Source: Gemmobacter nectariphilus
GTDB lineage: Bacteria; Pseudomonadota; Alphaproteobacteria; Rhodobacterales; Rhodobacteraceae
NCBI GenBank assembly: GCA_020721445.1
Contig: DYMU01000018.1
Coordinates: 1-61,788 of the forward strand
Direction of reading: 5' to 3'
Length of the DNA: 61,788 nucleotides
Below, in pieces: positions 25,445 to 34,200 of this stretch (position 1 is its first letter; the number at the start of each line of letters is the position of its first letter). The notes below the pieces were generated by a model, which saw only the letters and a program-made list of their open reading frames with translations, searched no databases and was not told the origin of the DNA. Position numbers and translations under genes: made by a program.

Positions 25445-26050
25445 TTAATTCGCGGGCCGGTATATCAGCTTCACCGCCCCATTGAAAACCAGAAGATACT
25501 GGTCGGGCGAGGACGGGTTTTGTGTCAGCCGCATGCTGTTTGCGGTGAGCGTGCTGCCCGGCCCGGTCGCCGTGACAGGCGTGGGCGCTGACACATCGGT
25601 CACTTCCATCGACGCCCGCATTTCTTCGCTGCGCACCGTCCAGCCCGCCGAAGATGTGATGGTGACATCGCCCGCAAATGACACAAGGCGCGCGCCGTCA
25701 TCAACCTGCGCAGTGGCGGCGGTCAATTCGGAGCGCGCGCCATCGGGAGTTTCAAGCACCGCAAAAACCGTGGTCGCACCGGCATCCCCGGTATTGGCGC
25801 TGCCGGGGCGGGCCTCATCGGCGGAAACCGTCAGGGCCGACCCATCGGTGGTGACCCCGGCATAGGTCGGCGCGGTGATCCGGGGTTCGCGCAGGCGGTC
25901 TGCCACATCGACCGAGGCATAGGGAAGGGCATCCTCGGGGTCGATGGTGCGAGCCACCATAAACAGCGTCGACAAGATCGCCAAGGCCATCAGCGGCAGG
26001 GCGATCTTCAGCCAGCCGATCAGGCGGGTGTGCAGGTCCGGGTTTGCCAT
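25445..26050 (-). CDS. lptC: LPS export protein LptC
   Basis: The protein has 201 residues with one membrane anchor near the N-terminus (LIGWLKIALPLMALAILSTL). A periplasmic LptC/OstA-like domain follows, with ITAPTYAGVTTDGSALTVSA and RLVSFAGDVTITSSAGWTVR. It receives lipopolysaccharide from LptBFG and passes it to LptA. It is first of the lptC-lptA-lptB series. Confidence 0.9.
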   Translation of the reverse strand: MANPDLHTRLIGWLKIALPLMALAILSTLFMVARTIDPEDALPYASVDVADRLREPRITAPTYAGVTTDGSALTVSADEARPGSANTGDAGATTVFAVLETPDGARSELTAATAQVDDGARLVSFAGDVTITSSAGWTVRSEEMRASMEVTDVSAPTPVTATGPGSTLTANSMRLTQNPSSPDQYLLVFNGAVKLIYRPAN

Positions 26051-26135
26051 TGGTTCGCTGCCCCTTTGGTGGTAAGGCTACAGGGGCGGTTGGCTTGAGC
26101 CAACTGCCCCGCGCGGGCCTTCGGCGGCAGCCCGC

Positions 26136-26750
26136 CTAGTGGTGAAAGATGTCGTTGGGTTCATCCCAACCCATCAGGTCAAGCTCGGCCCGCGTCGGCA
26201 AAAAGGCAAACAGGCGGTTGGCCAGATCGGTGCGGCCTTCGCGCTCCAGCCGCTTTTCCAGTTCGGCCTTCAGGGCGTGCAGATACAGCACATCCGACGC
26301 GGCATAGTCTTTCTGCGCATCGGTCAACACCTCAGACCCCCAGTCGCTGGTCTGCTGCTGCTTTGACACATCGACGCCCACCAGTTCAAGCAGCAGGTAT
26401 TTCAATCCGTGCCGGTCGGTAAAGGTGCGGATCAGGCGCGAGGCGATCTTGGTGCACCAGACCGGCTGTGTGGTCACCCCGAATGCCTTTTTCAGCGCGG
26501 CAATGTCAAAACGGCCAAAGTGGAACAGCTTGAGTGTGGCCGGATCGGTCAGCAAGCGTTCCAGATTTGGGGCGCGGGTCTGACCAAGGCCGATCTGCAC
26601 CAGATGTGCATCGCCATTGCCATCGGAAAGCTGCACCACGCACAGCCGGTCACGGCGTGGGTCAAGACCCATGGTTTCGGTATCAATCGCCACAACGGGG
26701 CCAAAGGTCAGGCCATCGGGCAGGTCGGTCTTGTGCAGGTGAATGGCCAT
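26136..26750 (-). CDS. rnd: Short ribonuclease D-like 3'-5' exonuclease
   Basis: The ATG at 26750 (MAIHLHKTDLPDG) with GGGGAA upstream gives 204 residues. DEDD exonuclease motifs are VVAIDTETMGLDPRRDRLCV, HFGRFDIAALKKAF and SDWGSEVLTDAQKDYAASDV. It lacks the C-terminal HRDC domains of E. coli RNase D and is about half its length, the usual alphaproteobacterial form. It should trim 3' ends of structured RNA such as tRNA precursors, and a tRNA-Leu gene lies 55 bases upstream of its start. Confidence 0.88.
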   Translation of the reverse strand: MAIHLHKTDLPDGLTFGPVVAIDTETMGLDPRRDRLCVVQLSDGNGDAHLVQIGLGQTRAPNLERLLTDPATLKLFHFGRFDIAALKKAFGVTTQPVWCTKIASRLIRTFTDRHGLKYLLLELVGVDVSKQQQTSDWGSEVLTDAQKDYAASDVLYLHALKAELEKRLEREGRTDLANRLFAFLPTRAELDLMGWDEPNDIFHH

Positions 26751-26805
26751 CGGGTTCCCCGGAAAGGCAAAGGGTGCGGACCTTGCGGACCGCACCCTTA
26801 GCGAA

Positions 26806-26890
26806 TGGTGCCCAGAAGAGGACTCGAACCTCCACGTCTTGCAACACTGGTACCTGAAACCAGCGCGTCTACCAATTCCGCCATCTGGGC
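26806..26890 (-). tRNA. tRNA-Leu(CAG)
   Basis: Read on the minus strand, the gene runs from acceptor GCCCAGA to TCTGGGC, A and an encoded CCA (26806-26808), 85 bases in all. The anticodon stem CTGGT/ACCAG encloses the loop TTCAGGT, giving anticodon CAG. A long class II variable arm and the T-arm GGAGG-TTCGAGT-CCTCT complete the fold. It is intact. Confidence 0.97.
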
Positions 26891-27058
26891 AGATGTCGTG
26901 ACGCGGCTTTTATGCGGCTGTTGCAGGGGTGTCAACGGGGCGCAAGGCGTTGGCGCGAAGAATCTGGTGCAAGGTGCGGCGGCCTTTCACCTTGCCCAGA
27001 TCGCCCTGCAAAGCTATGTCCATTGGGCATTCTGGTCCGCCGCAAAGGGGTTTCGCGC

Positions 27059-28045
27059 ATGAGCAAACTTGTCACCATCTATGGCGGGTCGGGGTTTGTC
27101 GGGCGCTATATCGCACGGCGGATGGCAAAAGACGGCTGGCGCGTGCGGGTGGCGGTGCGGCGGCCGAACGAGGCGCTGTTTGTCAAACCCTATGGCGTGA
27201 CCGGTCAGGTCGAACCCGTGGCCTGCAACATCCGTGACGATGCCTCGGTGCGGCGGGTGATGACCGGGGCGGATGCCGTGATCAACTGCGTTGGTATTCT
27301 GAACCGGTCCGGCAAGAACACCTTTGATGCCGTGCAGGCCGGTGGTGCGGCGCGTGTGGCGCGGATTGCGGCGGAACTGGGCGTGCAACGTCTGGTGCAG
27401 GTGTCGGCCATCGGTGCCGATGCGAACAGCAACAGTGCCTACGCCCGGTCCAAGGCCGAAGGCGAGGCGGCGGTGATGGCAGTGTTTCCGGGCGCCGTGA
27501 TCCTGCGCCCCAGCGTGATCTTCGGGGCCGAAGACCAGTTCTTCAACCGCTTTGCCGGCATGGCGCGGTTTTCGGTGATGCTGCCGGTGGTGGGGGCCGC
27601 GACCCGGTTCCAGCCGGTCTATGTTGATGATGTGGCGCAGGCGGCGGTTCTGGCGGCAGATGGCAAGACCGAAAGCGGCATTTATGAACTGGGCGGCCCG
27701 GATGTGGCGACGTTCCGTGATCTTATGCTGTCGATGCTGGCGGTGATCCGGCGGCGGCGGCTGGTGCTGAACGTGCCGTTCTTTGTTGCCCGCATCATGG
27801 GCGCGGCGTTTGATCTGTTGCAGACGCTGACCTTCGGGGTGTTCGAAAACAAGGTTCTGACACTTGATCAGGTGCGCAATCTGGCGCGTGACAATGTGGT
27901 GTCGCCGGGCGCCAGGGGCTTTGCCGATCTGGGGATCGAACCCACCTCGATGGAGGCAGTGTTGCCCGAATACCTGTGGCGCTATCGTCCGTCTGGCCAA
28001 TACACGGCGATCAAGGAATCGGCCAAGAACCTGAAAAAGGTATAG
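27059..28045 (+). CDS. NDUFA9-like NAD(P)-binding protein
   Basis: The ATG at 27059 (MSKLVTIYGGSGFVGRYIAR) gives 328 residues. The Rossmann motif GGSGFVG (9-15) and the later INCVGILNRSGKNTFD and AYARSKAEGEAAV mark the atypical short-chain dehydrogenase family that includes complex I accessory subunit NDUFA9. Alphaproteobacteria often have such a protein, and a role in NADH dehydrogenase assembly or stability is likely but not shown here. uppP starts 4 bases after the stop. Confidence 0.88.
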   Translation: MSKLVTIYGGSGFVGRYIARRMAKDGWRVRVAVRRPNEALFVKPYGVTGQVEPVACNIRDDASVRRVMTGADAVINCVGILNRSGKNTFDAVQAGGAARVARIAAELGVQRLVQVSAIGADANSNSAYARSKAEGEAAVMAVFPGAVILRPSVIFGAEDQFFNRFAGMARFSVMLPVVGAATRFQPVYVDDVAQAAVLAADGKTESGIYELGGPDVATFRDLMLSMLAVIRRRRLVLNVPFFVARIMGAAFDLLQTLTFGVFENKVLTLDQVRNLARDNVVSPGARGFADLGIEPTSMEAVLPEYLWRYRPSGQYTAIKESAKNLKKV

Positions 28046-28049
28046 GTCG

Positions 28050-28850
28050 GTGGACAGCCTTCTGCTTGCCGCTGTCCTTGGCCTGCTGGAAGGTCTGACC
28101 GAGTTTTTGCCGGTATCGTCTACCGGGCACCTGCTGCTGGCAGGGCATTTTCTGGGGTTCGACAGCCCGGGCAATACATTCGAGGTGGTGATTCAGCTTG
28201 GCGCGGTGCTGGCGCTGATCACGCTTTACGCGGCAAAACTGGTCGGGCTGGCTTTGCGGGCGCATCGTGATCCGGCGGCATTGCGGGCGCTGGTGTCGCT
28301 GGTGCTGGCGTTCTTGCCGGCGGTGGTGATTGGCCTTTTGGCGCATGATTTCATCAAGACCGTGCTGTTTGAATCGCCGGCGCTGATTGCGGTGATGCTG
28401 ATCCTTGGCGGCATCGTGCTGCTGGTCATCGACCGTCTGGCCCCCACGCCCCGGTATTTCGACGCCACGGCCCTGCCCTTGGGCAAGGCGTTCTGGATTG
28501 GCGTGTGCCAGTGCCTTGCCATGGTGCCCGGCGTGTCGCGCTCGGGGGCGACGATCGTGGGTGCCTTGCTGATGGGCGTGGAAAAGCGGGCGGCGGCCGA
28601 GTTTTCGTTCCTGCTCAGCCTGCCAACCATGGGTGCGGCGGTGGCCTATGATCTGTATAAATCGCGCGATCTGCTGGACTTTTCGGCCGTCGCCGACATC
28701 GCGCTGGGCTTTGCCGTGGCCTTTGTCACGGCGGTTCTTGTGGTGCGGGGGCTGTTGTCGTTCCTGGGAAGCCACGGTTATGCGATCTTCGGCTGGTGGC
28801 GAATCATCGTCGGAAGCTTGGCCTTGGTGGCGCTCTGGGCGGGGTTCTAG
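28050..28850 (+). CDS. uppP: Undecaprenyl-diphosphate phosphatase
   Basis: The protein has 266 residues from a GTG at 28050. It is an integral membrane protein with about eight segments. The catalytic motifs are EGLTEFLPVSSTGHLLL near the N-terminus and PGVSRSGATIVGALLMG in the middle. It recycles the undecaprenyl carrier lipid used for peptidoglycan and surface glycans. It is the second gene of a pair with the NDUFA9-like gene. Confidence 0.96.
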   Translation: MDSLLLAAVLGLLEGLTEFLPVSSTGHLLLAGHFLGFDSPGNTFEVVIQLGAVLALITLYAAKLVGLALRAHRDPAALRALVSLVLAFLPAVVIGLLAHDFIKTVLFESPALIAVMLILGGIVLLVIDRLAPTPRYFDATALPLGKAFWIGVCQCLAMVPGVSRSGATIVGALLMGVEKRAAAEFSFLLSLPTMGAAVAYDLYKSRDLLDFSAVADIALGFAVAFVTAVLVVRGLLSFLGSHGYAIFGWWRIIVGSLALVALWAGF

Positions 28851-28864
28851 GCATATAGGTAGCG

Positions 28865-28947
28865 TATGCTGACCTAAATCGGCGGCATAATGTCAGATAC
28901 GCTGACCAAAGTTGAAAAAAACCGCGAATTAGGTCATAATAGCTGAC
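28865..28947 (+). promoter_or_regulatory. Repeated GCTGACC boxes upstream of gltD
   Basis: GCTGACC occurs within TATGCTGACCTAAA (28865-28878) and TACGCTGACCAAA (28898-28910). A third GCTGAC lies at 28942-28947, and an inverted AGGTCA lies at 28931-28936. The region is AT-rich and sits 63-145 bases before the gltD start. It looks like an array of regulator sites; the protein is not identified. Confidence 0.4.
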
Positions 28948-29009
28948 TTTTAATCTGATGCGGCCTTGAGTAAGAAGGCGCACCCGAAATCTGTGTGGGA
29001 GATGCAGCC

Positions 29010-30446
29010 GTGGCCACGCAAAAGATGCTCAAGTTTGTGACTGTCGCCAAAGAGACGCCGGAAAAGCGCCCCGCCGATCTGCGCAACCACGACTTCCACG
29101 AGATTTACCGCGAATTTGCCGCGGAAAAGGCCGCCGAACAGGCAAGCCGGTGCAGCCAATGTGGTGTGCCCTATTGCCAGTCGCATTGCCCGTTGCACAA
29201 CAACATTCCCGACTGGCTGCGCCTGACAGCCGAAGGCCGGCTGGAAGAGGCCTATGAGATGAGTCAGGCCACCAATACCTTCCCGGAAATCTGCGGCCGC
29301 ATCTGCCCGCAAGACCGGCTGTGCGAAGGCAATTGCGTGATCGAACAATCCGGCCACGGCACGGTGACCATCGGTTCGGTCGAGAAATACCTGACCGACA
29401 TCGCCTGGGAAAATGGCTGGGTCAAACCGATCAAGCCGATGGCAGAGCGCCCCGAAAGCGTGGGCATCATCGGTGCGGGGCCTGCGGGCCTTGCTGCCGC
29501 CGATGTGCTGCGTCGCCGCGGCTATCAGGTTACGATCTATGACCGCTATGATCGCGCCGGTGGCTTGCTGACCTATGGCATCCCCGGCTTCAAGCTTGAA
29601 AAGCCGGTGGTGATGCAGCGGATCGCGCAGTTGGAAACCGGCGGTGTGACCTTTGTGCTGAATTGCAACGTCGGGGTGGACATCAGCTTTGACGCCATTC
29701 GCGGCAAGCATGACGCGGTGCTGATCGCCACGGGGGTCTACAAGTCGCGCGATATCGAAGCGCCGGGTGTTGGCGCGCAAGGCGTGGTCAAGGCGCTGGA
29801 TTTCCTGACCGCCAGCAACCGCAAAAGCTTTGGCGACGATGTGCCCGCCTTCGACACGGGTCTGTTGAACGCAGCCGGCAACCGGGTGGTGGTGATTGGT
29901 GGTGGCGACACTGCGATGGATTGCGTGCGCACAGCCATTCGCCAGGGTGCTGTCAGCGTCAAATGCCTGTATCGCCGCGACCGTGCCAATATGCCGGGAT
30001 CACAGCGCGAAGTGCAGAACGCCGAGGAAGAGGGCGTCGAGTTCGTGTGGCTGTCCGCCCCCAAGGGCTTTACCGGCGGATCAGTGGTTGAAGGCGTGAT
30101 GGTGCAGAAGATGCGCCTTGGCGAGCCAGATGCCACCGGCCGCCAGATGCCCGAAGTGATTGAAGGTGCCGACTATATCGAGCCCGCCGATCTTGTGGTG
30201 CAAGCACTTGGGTTTGAGCCGGAACCACTTGCGCAACTGTGGGGCGTGCCCGATCTGGCGGTCACCCGCTGGGGCACCGTGAAAGCCGATTTCCGCAGCC
30301 ATGCCACCAGCCTGCCAGGCGTCTATGCCGTGGGCGACATTGTGCGCGGGGCGTCATTGGTGGTCTGGGCCATCCGCGATGGGCGCGAGGCCGCCGATGC
30401 GATCATGGCCTATCTGAAACAGGCCGAGGTTGTGGCGGCCGAGTGA
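29010..30446 (+). CDS. gltD: Glutamate synthase small subunit
   Basis: The GTG at 29010 (beginning ATQKMLKFVTVAKETPEK after the start) has GGGAG upstream; an earlier in-frame GTG at 28995 is less well placed. It gives 478 residues. Iron-sulfur cysteines are in CSQCGVPYCQSHCPLHNNIP and CGRICPQDRLCEGNC. FAD and NADPH sites are GIIGAGPAGLAAADVLRRRG and VVVIGGGDTAMDCVRTAIRQ. It passes electrons from NADPH to GltB for ammonium assimilation. It precedes gltB, the reverse of the E. coli order. Confidence 0.97.
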   Translation: MATQKMLKFVTVAKETPEKRPADLRNHDFHEIYREFAAEKAAEQASRCSQCGVPYCQSHCPLHNNIPDWLRLTAEGRLEEAYEMSQATNTFPEICGRICPQDRLCEGNCVIEQSGHGTVTIGSVEKYLTDIAWENGWVKPIKPMAERPESVGIIGAGPAGLAAADVLRRRGYQVTIYDRYDRAGGLLTYGIPGFKLEKPVVMQRIAQLETGGVTFVLNCNVGVDISFDAIRGKHDAVLIATGVYKSRDIEAPGVGAQGVVKALDFLTASNRKSFGDDVPAFDTGLLNAAGNRVVVIGGGDTAMDCVRTAIRQGAVSVKCLYRRDRANMPGSQREVQNAEEEGVEFVWLSAPKGFTGGSVVEGVMVQKMRLGEPDATGRQMPEVIEGADYIEPADLVVQALGFEPEPLAQLWGVPDLAVTRWGTVKADFRSHATSLPGVYAVGDIVRGASLVVWAIRDGREAADAIMAYLKQAEVVAAE

Positions 30447-30522
30447 TATGTTGCGTGCGACTGCCCCGCTTGGCACAGACCGCCGGGGTAGGACGCTGAC
30501 CAATGACGGGAAAGGGACGACC

Positions 30523-31236
30523 ATGCGCCATCTGATCCTTGCGGCCGCGCTTTCGCTGCCCTTTCCGGCCTTTGCCGGGTCATTCGTGCCGCCCGAAGGC
30601 TGCACGACCTTCATGACGGTGCAGGCGCGGGCCTGCCGCGTGTCTAACCATTACAAATGCAGCGCCGATGCGCCGGGCGACCAGTGGCGCGCCGATTTTG
30701 ACCAGCAGGGGCCATTCTTCGTCAGCCGGATCAACGCCGAGGCCGAATGGGTGGAAAGCTTCGATCTGGGGGCCGAAATCGGGCGTCAGACGCTGGTTCC
30801 GGGCGCGCCGGACCCGGCCTCGTTCAGTGAACTGCTGGCCTCGGGCACCGATACCTTTGCCTTCGATCTGAATCACGACGGGGCCGAGCGCACCAAGGTG
30901 AACGGCTTTGACACGCTGACCGGCCGGACCGTGGTGATCGACGGCATCACCCTGAGCGAAACGCAGTTCGAGTTCACCGAAACCGATCTTGCCGGCACGG
31001 TGCTGCGCCAAAGCCGGGGCCGCGAATACATTCACCGCGATTGGCGGATGTTCTTTGCCGGCCCGTCCGAATGGAACGGTGGCGACGGCGCGTTCCTGCC
31101 CAGCGACGGCAGCCCGGTCAACTTTGTCTTTCCCGGCGAGCCGGGCTTTGAATCGACGGAACCTCTTTACGACTGTGACCCGCTGATGACGCGCGCCACA
31201 CCCAGCCAGAAGGACTCTCGCAATGACCATCTATGA
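30523..31236 (+). CDS. Secreted protein of unknown function between gltD and gltB
   Basis: The ATG at 30523 with AAAGGGA upstream gives 237 residues. The N-terminus MRHLILAAALSLPFPAFA is a clear signal peptide, so the mature protein is periplasmic. It has Cys residues at CTTF, ACRV, YKCS and YDCD that could form disulfides. No known domain is recognised. The middle part (GFDTLTGRTVVIDGITLSET) looks beta-rich. The 3' end overlaps the gltB start by 14 bases, so it is bound into the glutamate synthase operon, though an exported protein has no evident role in that enzyme. Confidence 0.8.
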   Translation: MRHLILAAALSLPFPAFAGSFVPPEGCTTFMTVQARACRVSNHYKCSADAPGDQWRADFDQQGPFFVSRINAEAEWVESFDLGAEIGRQTLVPGAPDPASFSELLASGTDTFAFDLNHDGAERTKVNGFDTLTGRTVVIDGITLSETQFEFTETDLAGTVLRQSRGREYIHRDWRMFFAGPSEWNGGDGAFLPSDGSPVNFVFPGEPGFESTEPLYDCDPLMTRATPSQKDSRNDHL

Positions 31237-34200
31237 CGACGCCTGGGTGAAAGCCGAAGAAGCAAAGCGCGCCTGGCTGGACGCAAACGGTCTGTATAAA
31301 TCGGATGATGAACACGCCTCTTGCGGGGTGGGTCTGGTGGTGGCCGTGTCGGGCGTGCCCAGCCGGAAGGTTGTGGAAAACGGCATCAACGCGCTGAAAG
31401 CCGTCTGGCACCGGGGTGCTGTCGATGCCGATGGCAAGACCGGCGATGGCGCGGGCATCCATGTGCAGATCCCGGTCAAGTTCTTTTACGACGTGATCCG
31501 CCGCACCGGGCACGAGCCGGACATGGACAAGCTGGTGGCCGTGGGGCAGGTGTTCCTGCCGCGCACCGATTTCGGCGCGCAGGAACGCTGCCGGACGATT
31601 GTGGAAACCGAAGTGCTGCGGATGGGCCATTACATCTATGGCTGGCGGCATGTTCCGGTCGATACCTCGGTGCTGGGTGACAAGGCCAACGCGACCCGGC
31701 CCGAGATCGAGCAGATCCTGATCCGCTGCGAAAAGGACATCGACACCGAAGCGTTCGAGCGGGAACTGTATGTCATCCGCCGCCGGATCGAAAAGGCCGC
31801 CGTTGCGGCGCAGATCCAGGGGCTGTATCTGTGCAGCCTGTCGTGCCGGTCGATCATCTACAAGGGCATGATGCTGGCCGAACAGGTTGCCACCTTCTAC
31901 CCCGACCTGATGGATGATCGGTTTGAATCGGCTTTCGCGATCTATCACCAGCGCTATTCCACCAACACCTTCCCGCAATGGTGGCTGGCCCAGCCGTTCC
32001 GCATGTTGGCCCATAACGGCGAAATCAACACGCTGAAGGGCAACGTCAACTGGATGAAGAGCCACGAGATTCGCATGGCCAGCAGCACCTTTGGCGACGC
32101 CGCCGAAGACATCAAGCCGATCATCCCGTCGGGTGCATCGGATTCCGGTGCGCTGGATGCGGTGTTTGAGGTGCTGGTGCGCTCGGGCCGCTCGGCCCCG
32201 ATGGCGAAAACCATGCTGGTGCCCGAGGCCTGGTCGAAATCGACCATCGACCTGCCAAAGCCATGGCAGGACATGTATGCCTATTGCAACGCGGTGATGG
32301 AACCGTGGGACGGCCCTGCCGCCCTTGCGATGACTGATGGCCGCTGGGTCTGTGGCGGGCTTGACCGCAACGGCCTGCGCCCGATGCGCTATGTGGTGAC
32401 AGGCGACGGCATGCTGATCGCCGGGTCCGAGGCCGGGATGGTGCCGGTGGACGAAACCACGGTGGTTGAAAAGGGCGCGCTGGGGCCGGGCCAGATGATT
32501 GCCGTCGATATGAAGGATGGCAAACTCTATCACGACGTCGAGATGAAAAACCGCCTGTCAGCGGCCAACCCCTATGGTGAGTGGATCGAAAAGGTTGTCG
32601 ATCTGAACGTCTTGCTGCGCGACGTGCCGGAAAAGGCGCTGTTCGACGGCGCGGAATTGCGCAAGCGTCAGATCGCGGCGGGCCTGACCGTGGAAGAGCT
32701 TGAACAGGTTCTGGCCCCGATGGCCGAAGACGGCAAGGAAATGATCGCGTCGATGGGTGATGACACGCCCGCTGCGGTGCTGTCGTCGATCTATCGCCCG
32801 CTGTCGCATTTCTTCCGGCAGAACTTTTCGCAGGTCACCAACCCGCCGATCGACAGCTTGCGCGAAAGCCGGGTCATGAGCTTGAAGACCCGGTTTGGCA
32901 ACCTCAAGAACGTGCTGGACGAAAACAGCAGCCAGACCGAGATTCTGGTGCTGGAAAGCCCCTTTATCGCCAATGCCGAATTTGACGTGATGGTAGACCA
33001 TTTCGGCGAACAGGTGGTGTTCATCGACTGCACCTTCCCCGCTACGCCGGGGCTGGACGATCTGCGCCAGTGGCTGGAGCGTATTCGCGCCGAGGCCGAA
33101 GATGCCGTGCGCTCGGGCGCAAGCCATCTGGTGCTGACCGACGAATACCAATCGCCGGAAAAAGTGGCGATGCCGATGATCCTGGCCACCAGTGCGGTGC
33201 ATTCGTGGCTGACGCGCAAGGGCCTGCGGACCTTCTGTTCGATCAACGTGCGCTCGGCCGAGTGCATTGACCCGCATTATTTTGCGGTGCTGATCGGCAG
33301 CGGTGCCACCACGGTGAACGCCTATCTGGCACAGGATTCCATCGCCGACCGGATCAACCGTGGTCTGCTTGAGGGCAGCCTGACCGACGCCATGCGGCGC
33401 TACCGCGATGCCATCGACGCGGGCCTGTTGAAGATCATGTCGAAGATGGGCATTTCGGTGATCTCCAGCTATCGCGGCGGTCTGAACTTTGAAGCTGTCG
33501 GCCTGAGCCGTGCGATGGTGGCGGAATACTTCCCCGGCATGCACAGCCGGATTTCAGGCATCGGTTTGCACGGGATTGAGCAGAAGCTGGAAGAGGTGCA
33601 TGCCAAGGGCTGGCTGGGCGGGTCGGATGTGCTGCCGATCGGTGGCTTTTACAAGGCGCGGCGGTCCGGCGAAAAGCACGCCTGGGAAGCTCAGACCATG
33701 CACATGCTGCAATCGGCCTGTGACCGCGCCAGCTATGACATCTGGAAGCAGTATTCGGCTGCGATGCGGGCCAACCCGCCGATCCATATCCGCGATCTGC
33801 TGGACATAAAGCCCTTGGGCAAGCCGGTGCCGATTGAAGAGGTGGAATCGATCACCAGCATCCGCAAGCGGTTCGTGACGCCGGGCATGTCGCTGGGGGC
33901 CTTGGGGCCAGAGGCGCACAAGACCCTGAACGTGGCGATGAACCGGATCGGGGCCAAGTCTGACAGCGGCGAGGGCGGTGAAGACCCGGCGCATTTCCTG
34001 CCCGAACCCAATGGCGACAACCCGTCAGCCAAGATCAAGCAGGTGGCGTCAGGCCGGTTCGGTGTGACCGCCGAATACCTGAACGCCTGTGAGGAATTGG
34101 AGATCAAGGTCGCGCAAGGCGCCAAGCCCGGGGAAGGCGGCCAGCTTCCGGGCATGAAGGTGACAGAGCTGATTGCGCGCCTGCGGCACAGCACCAAGGG

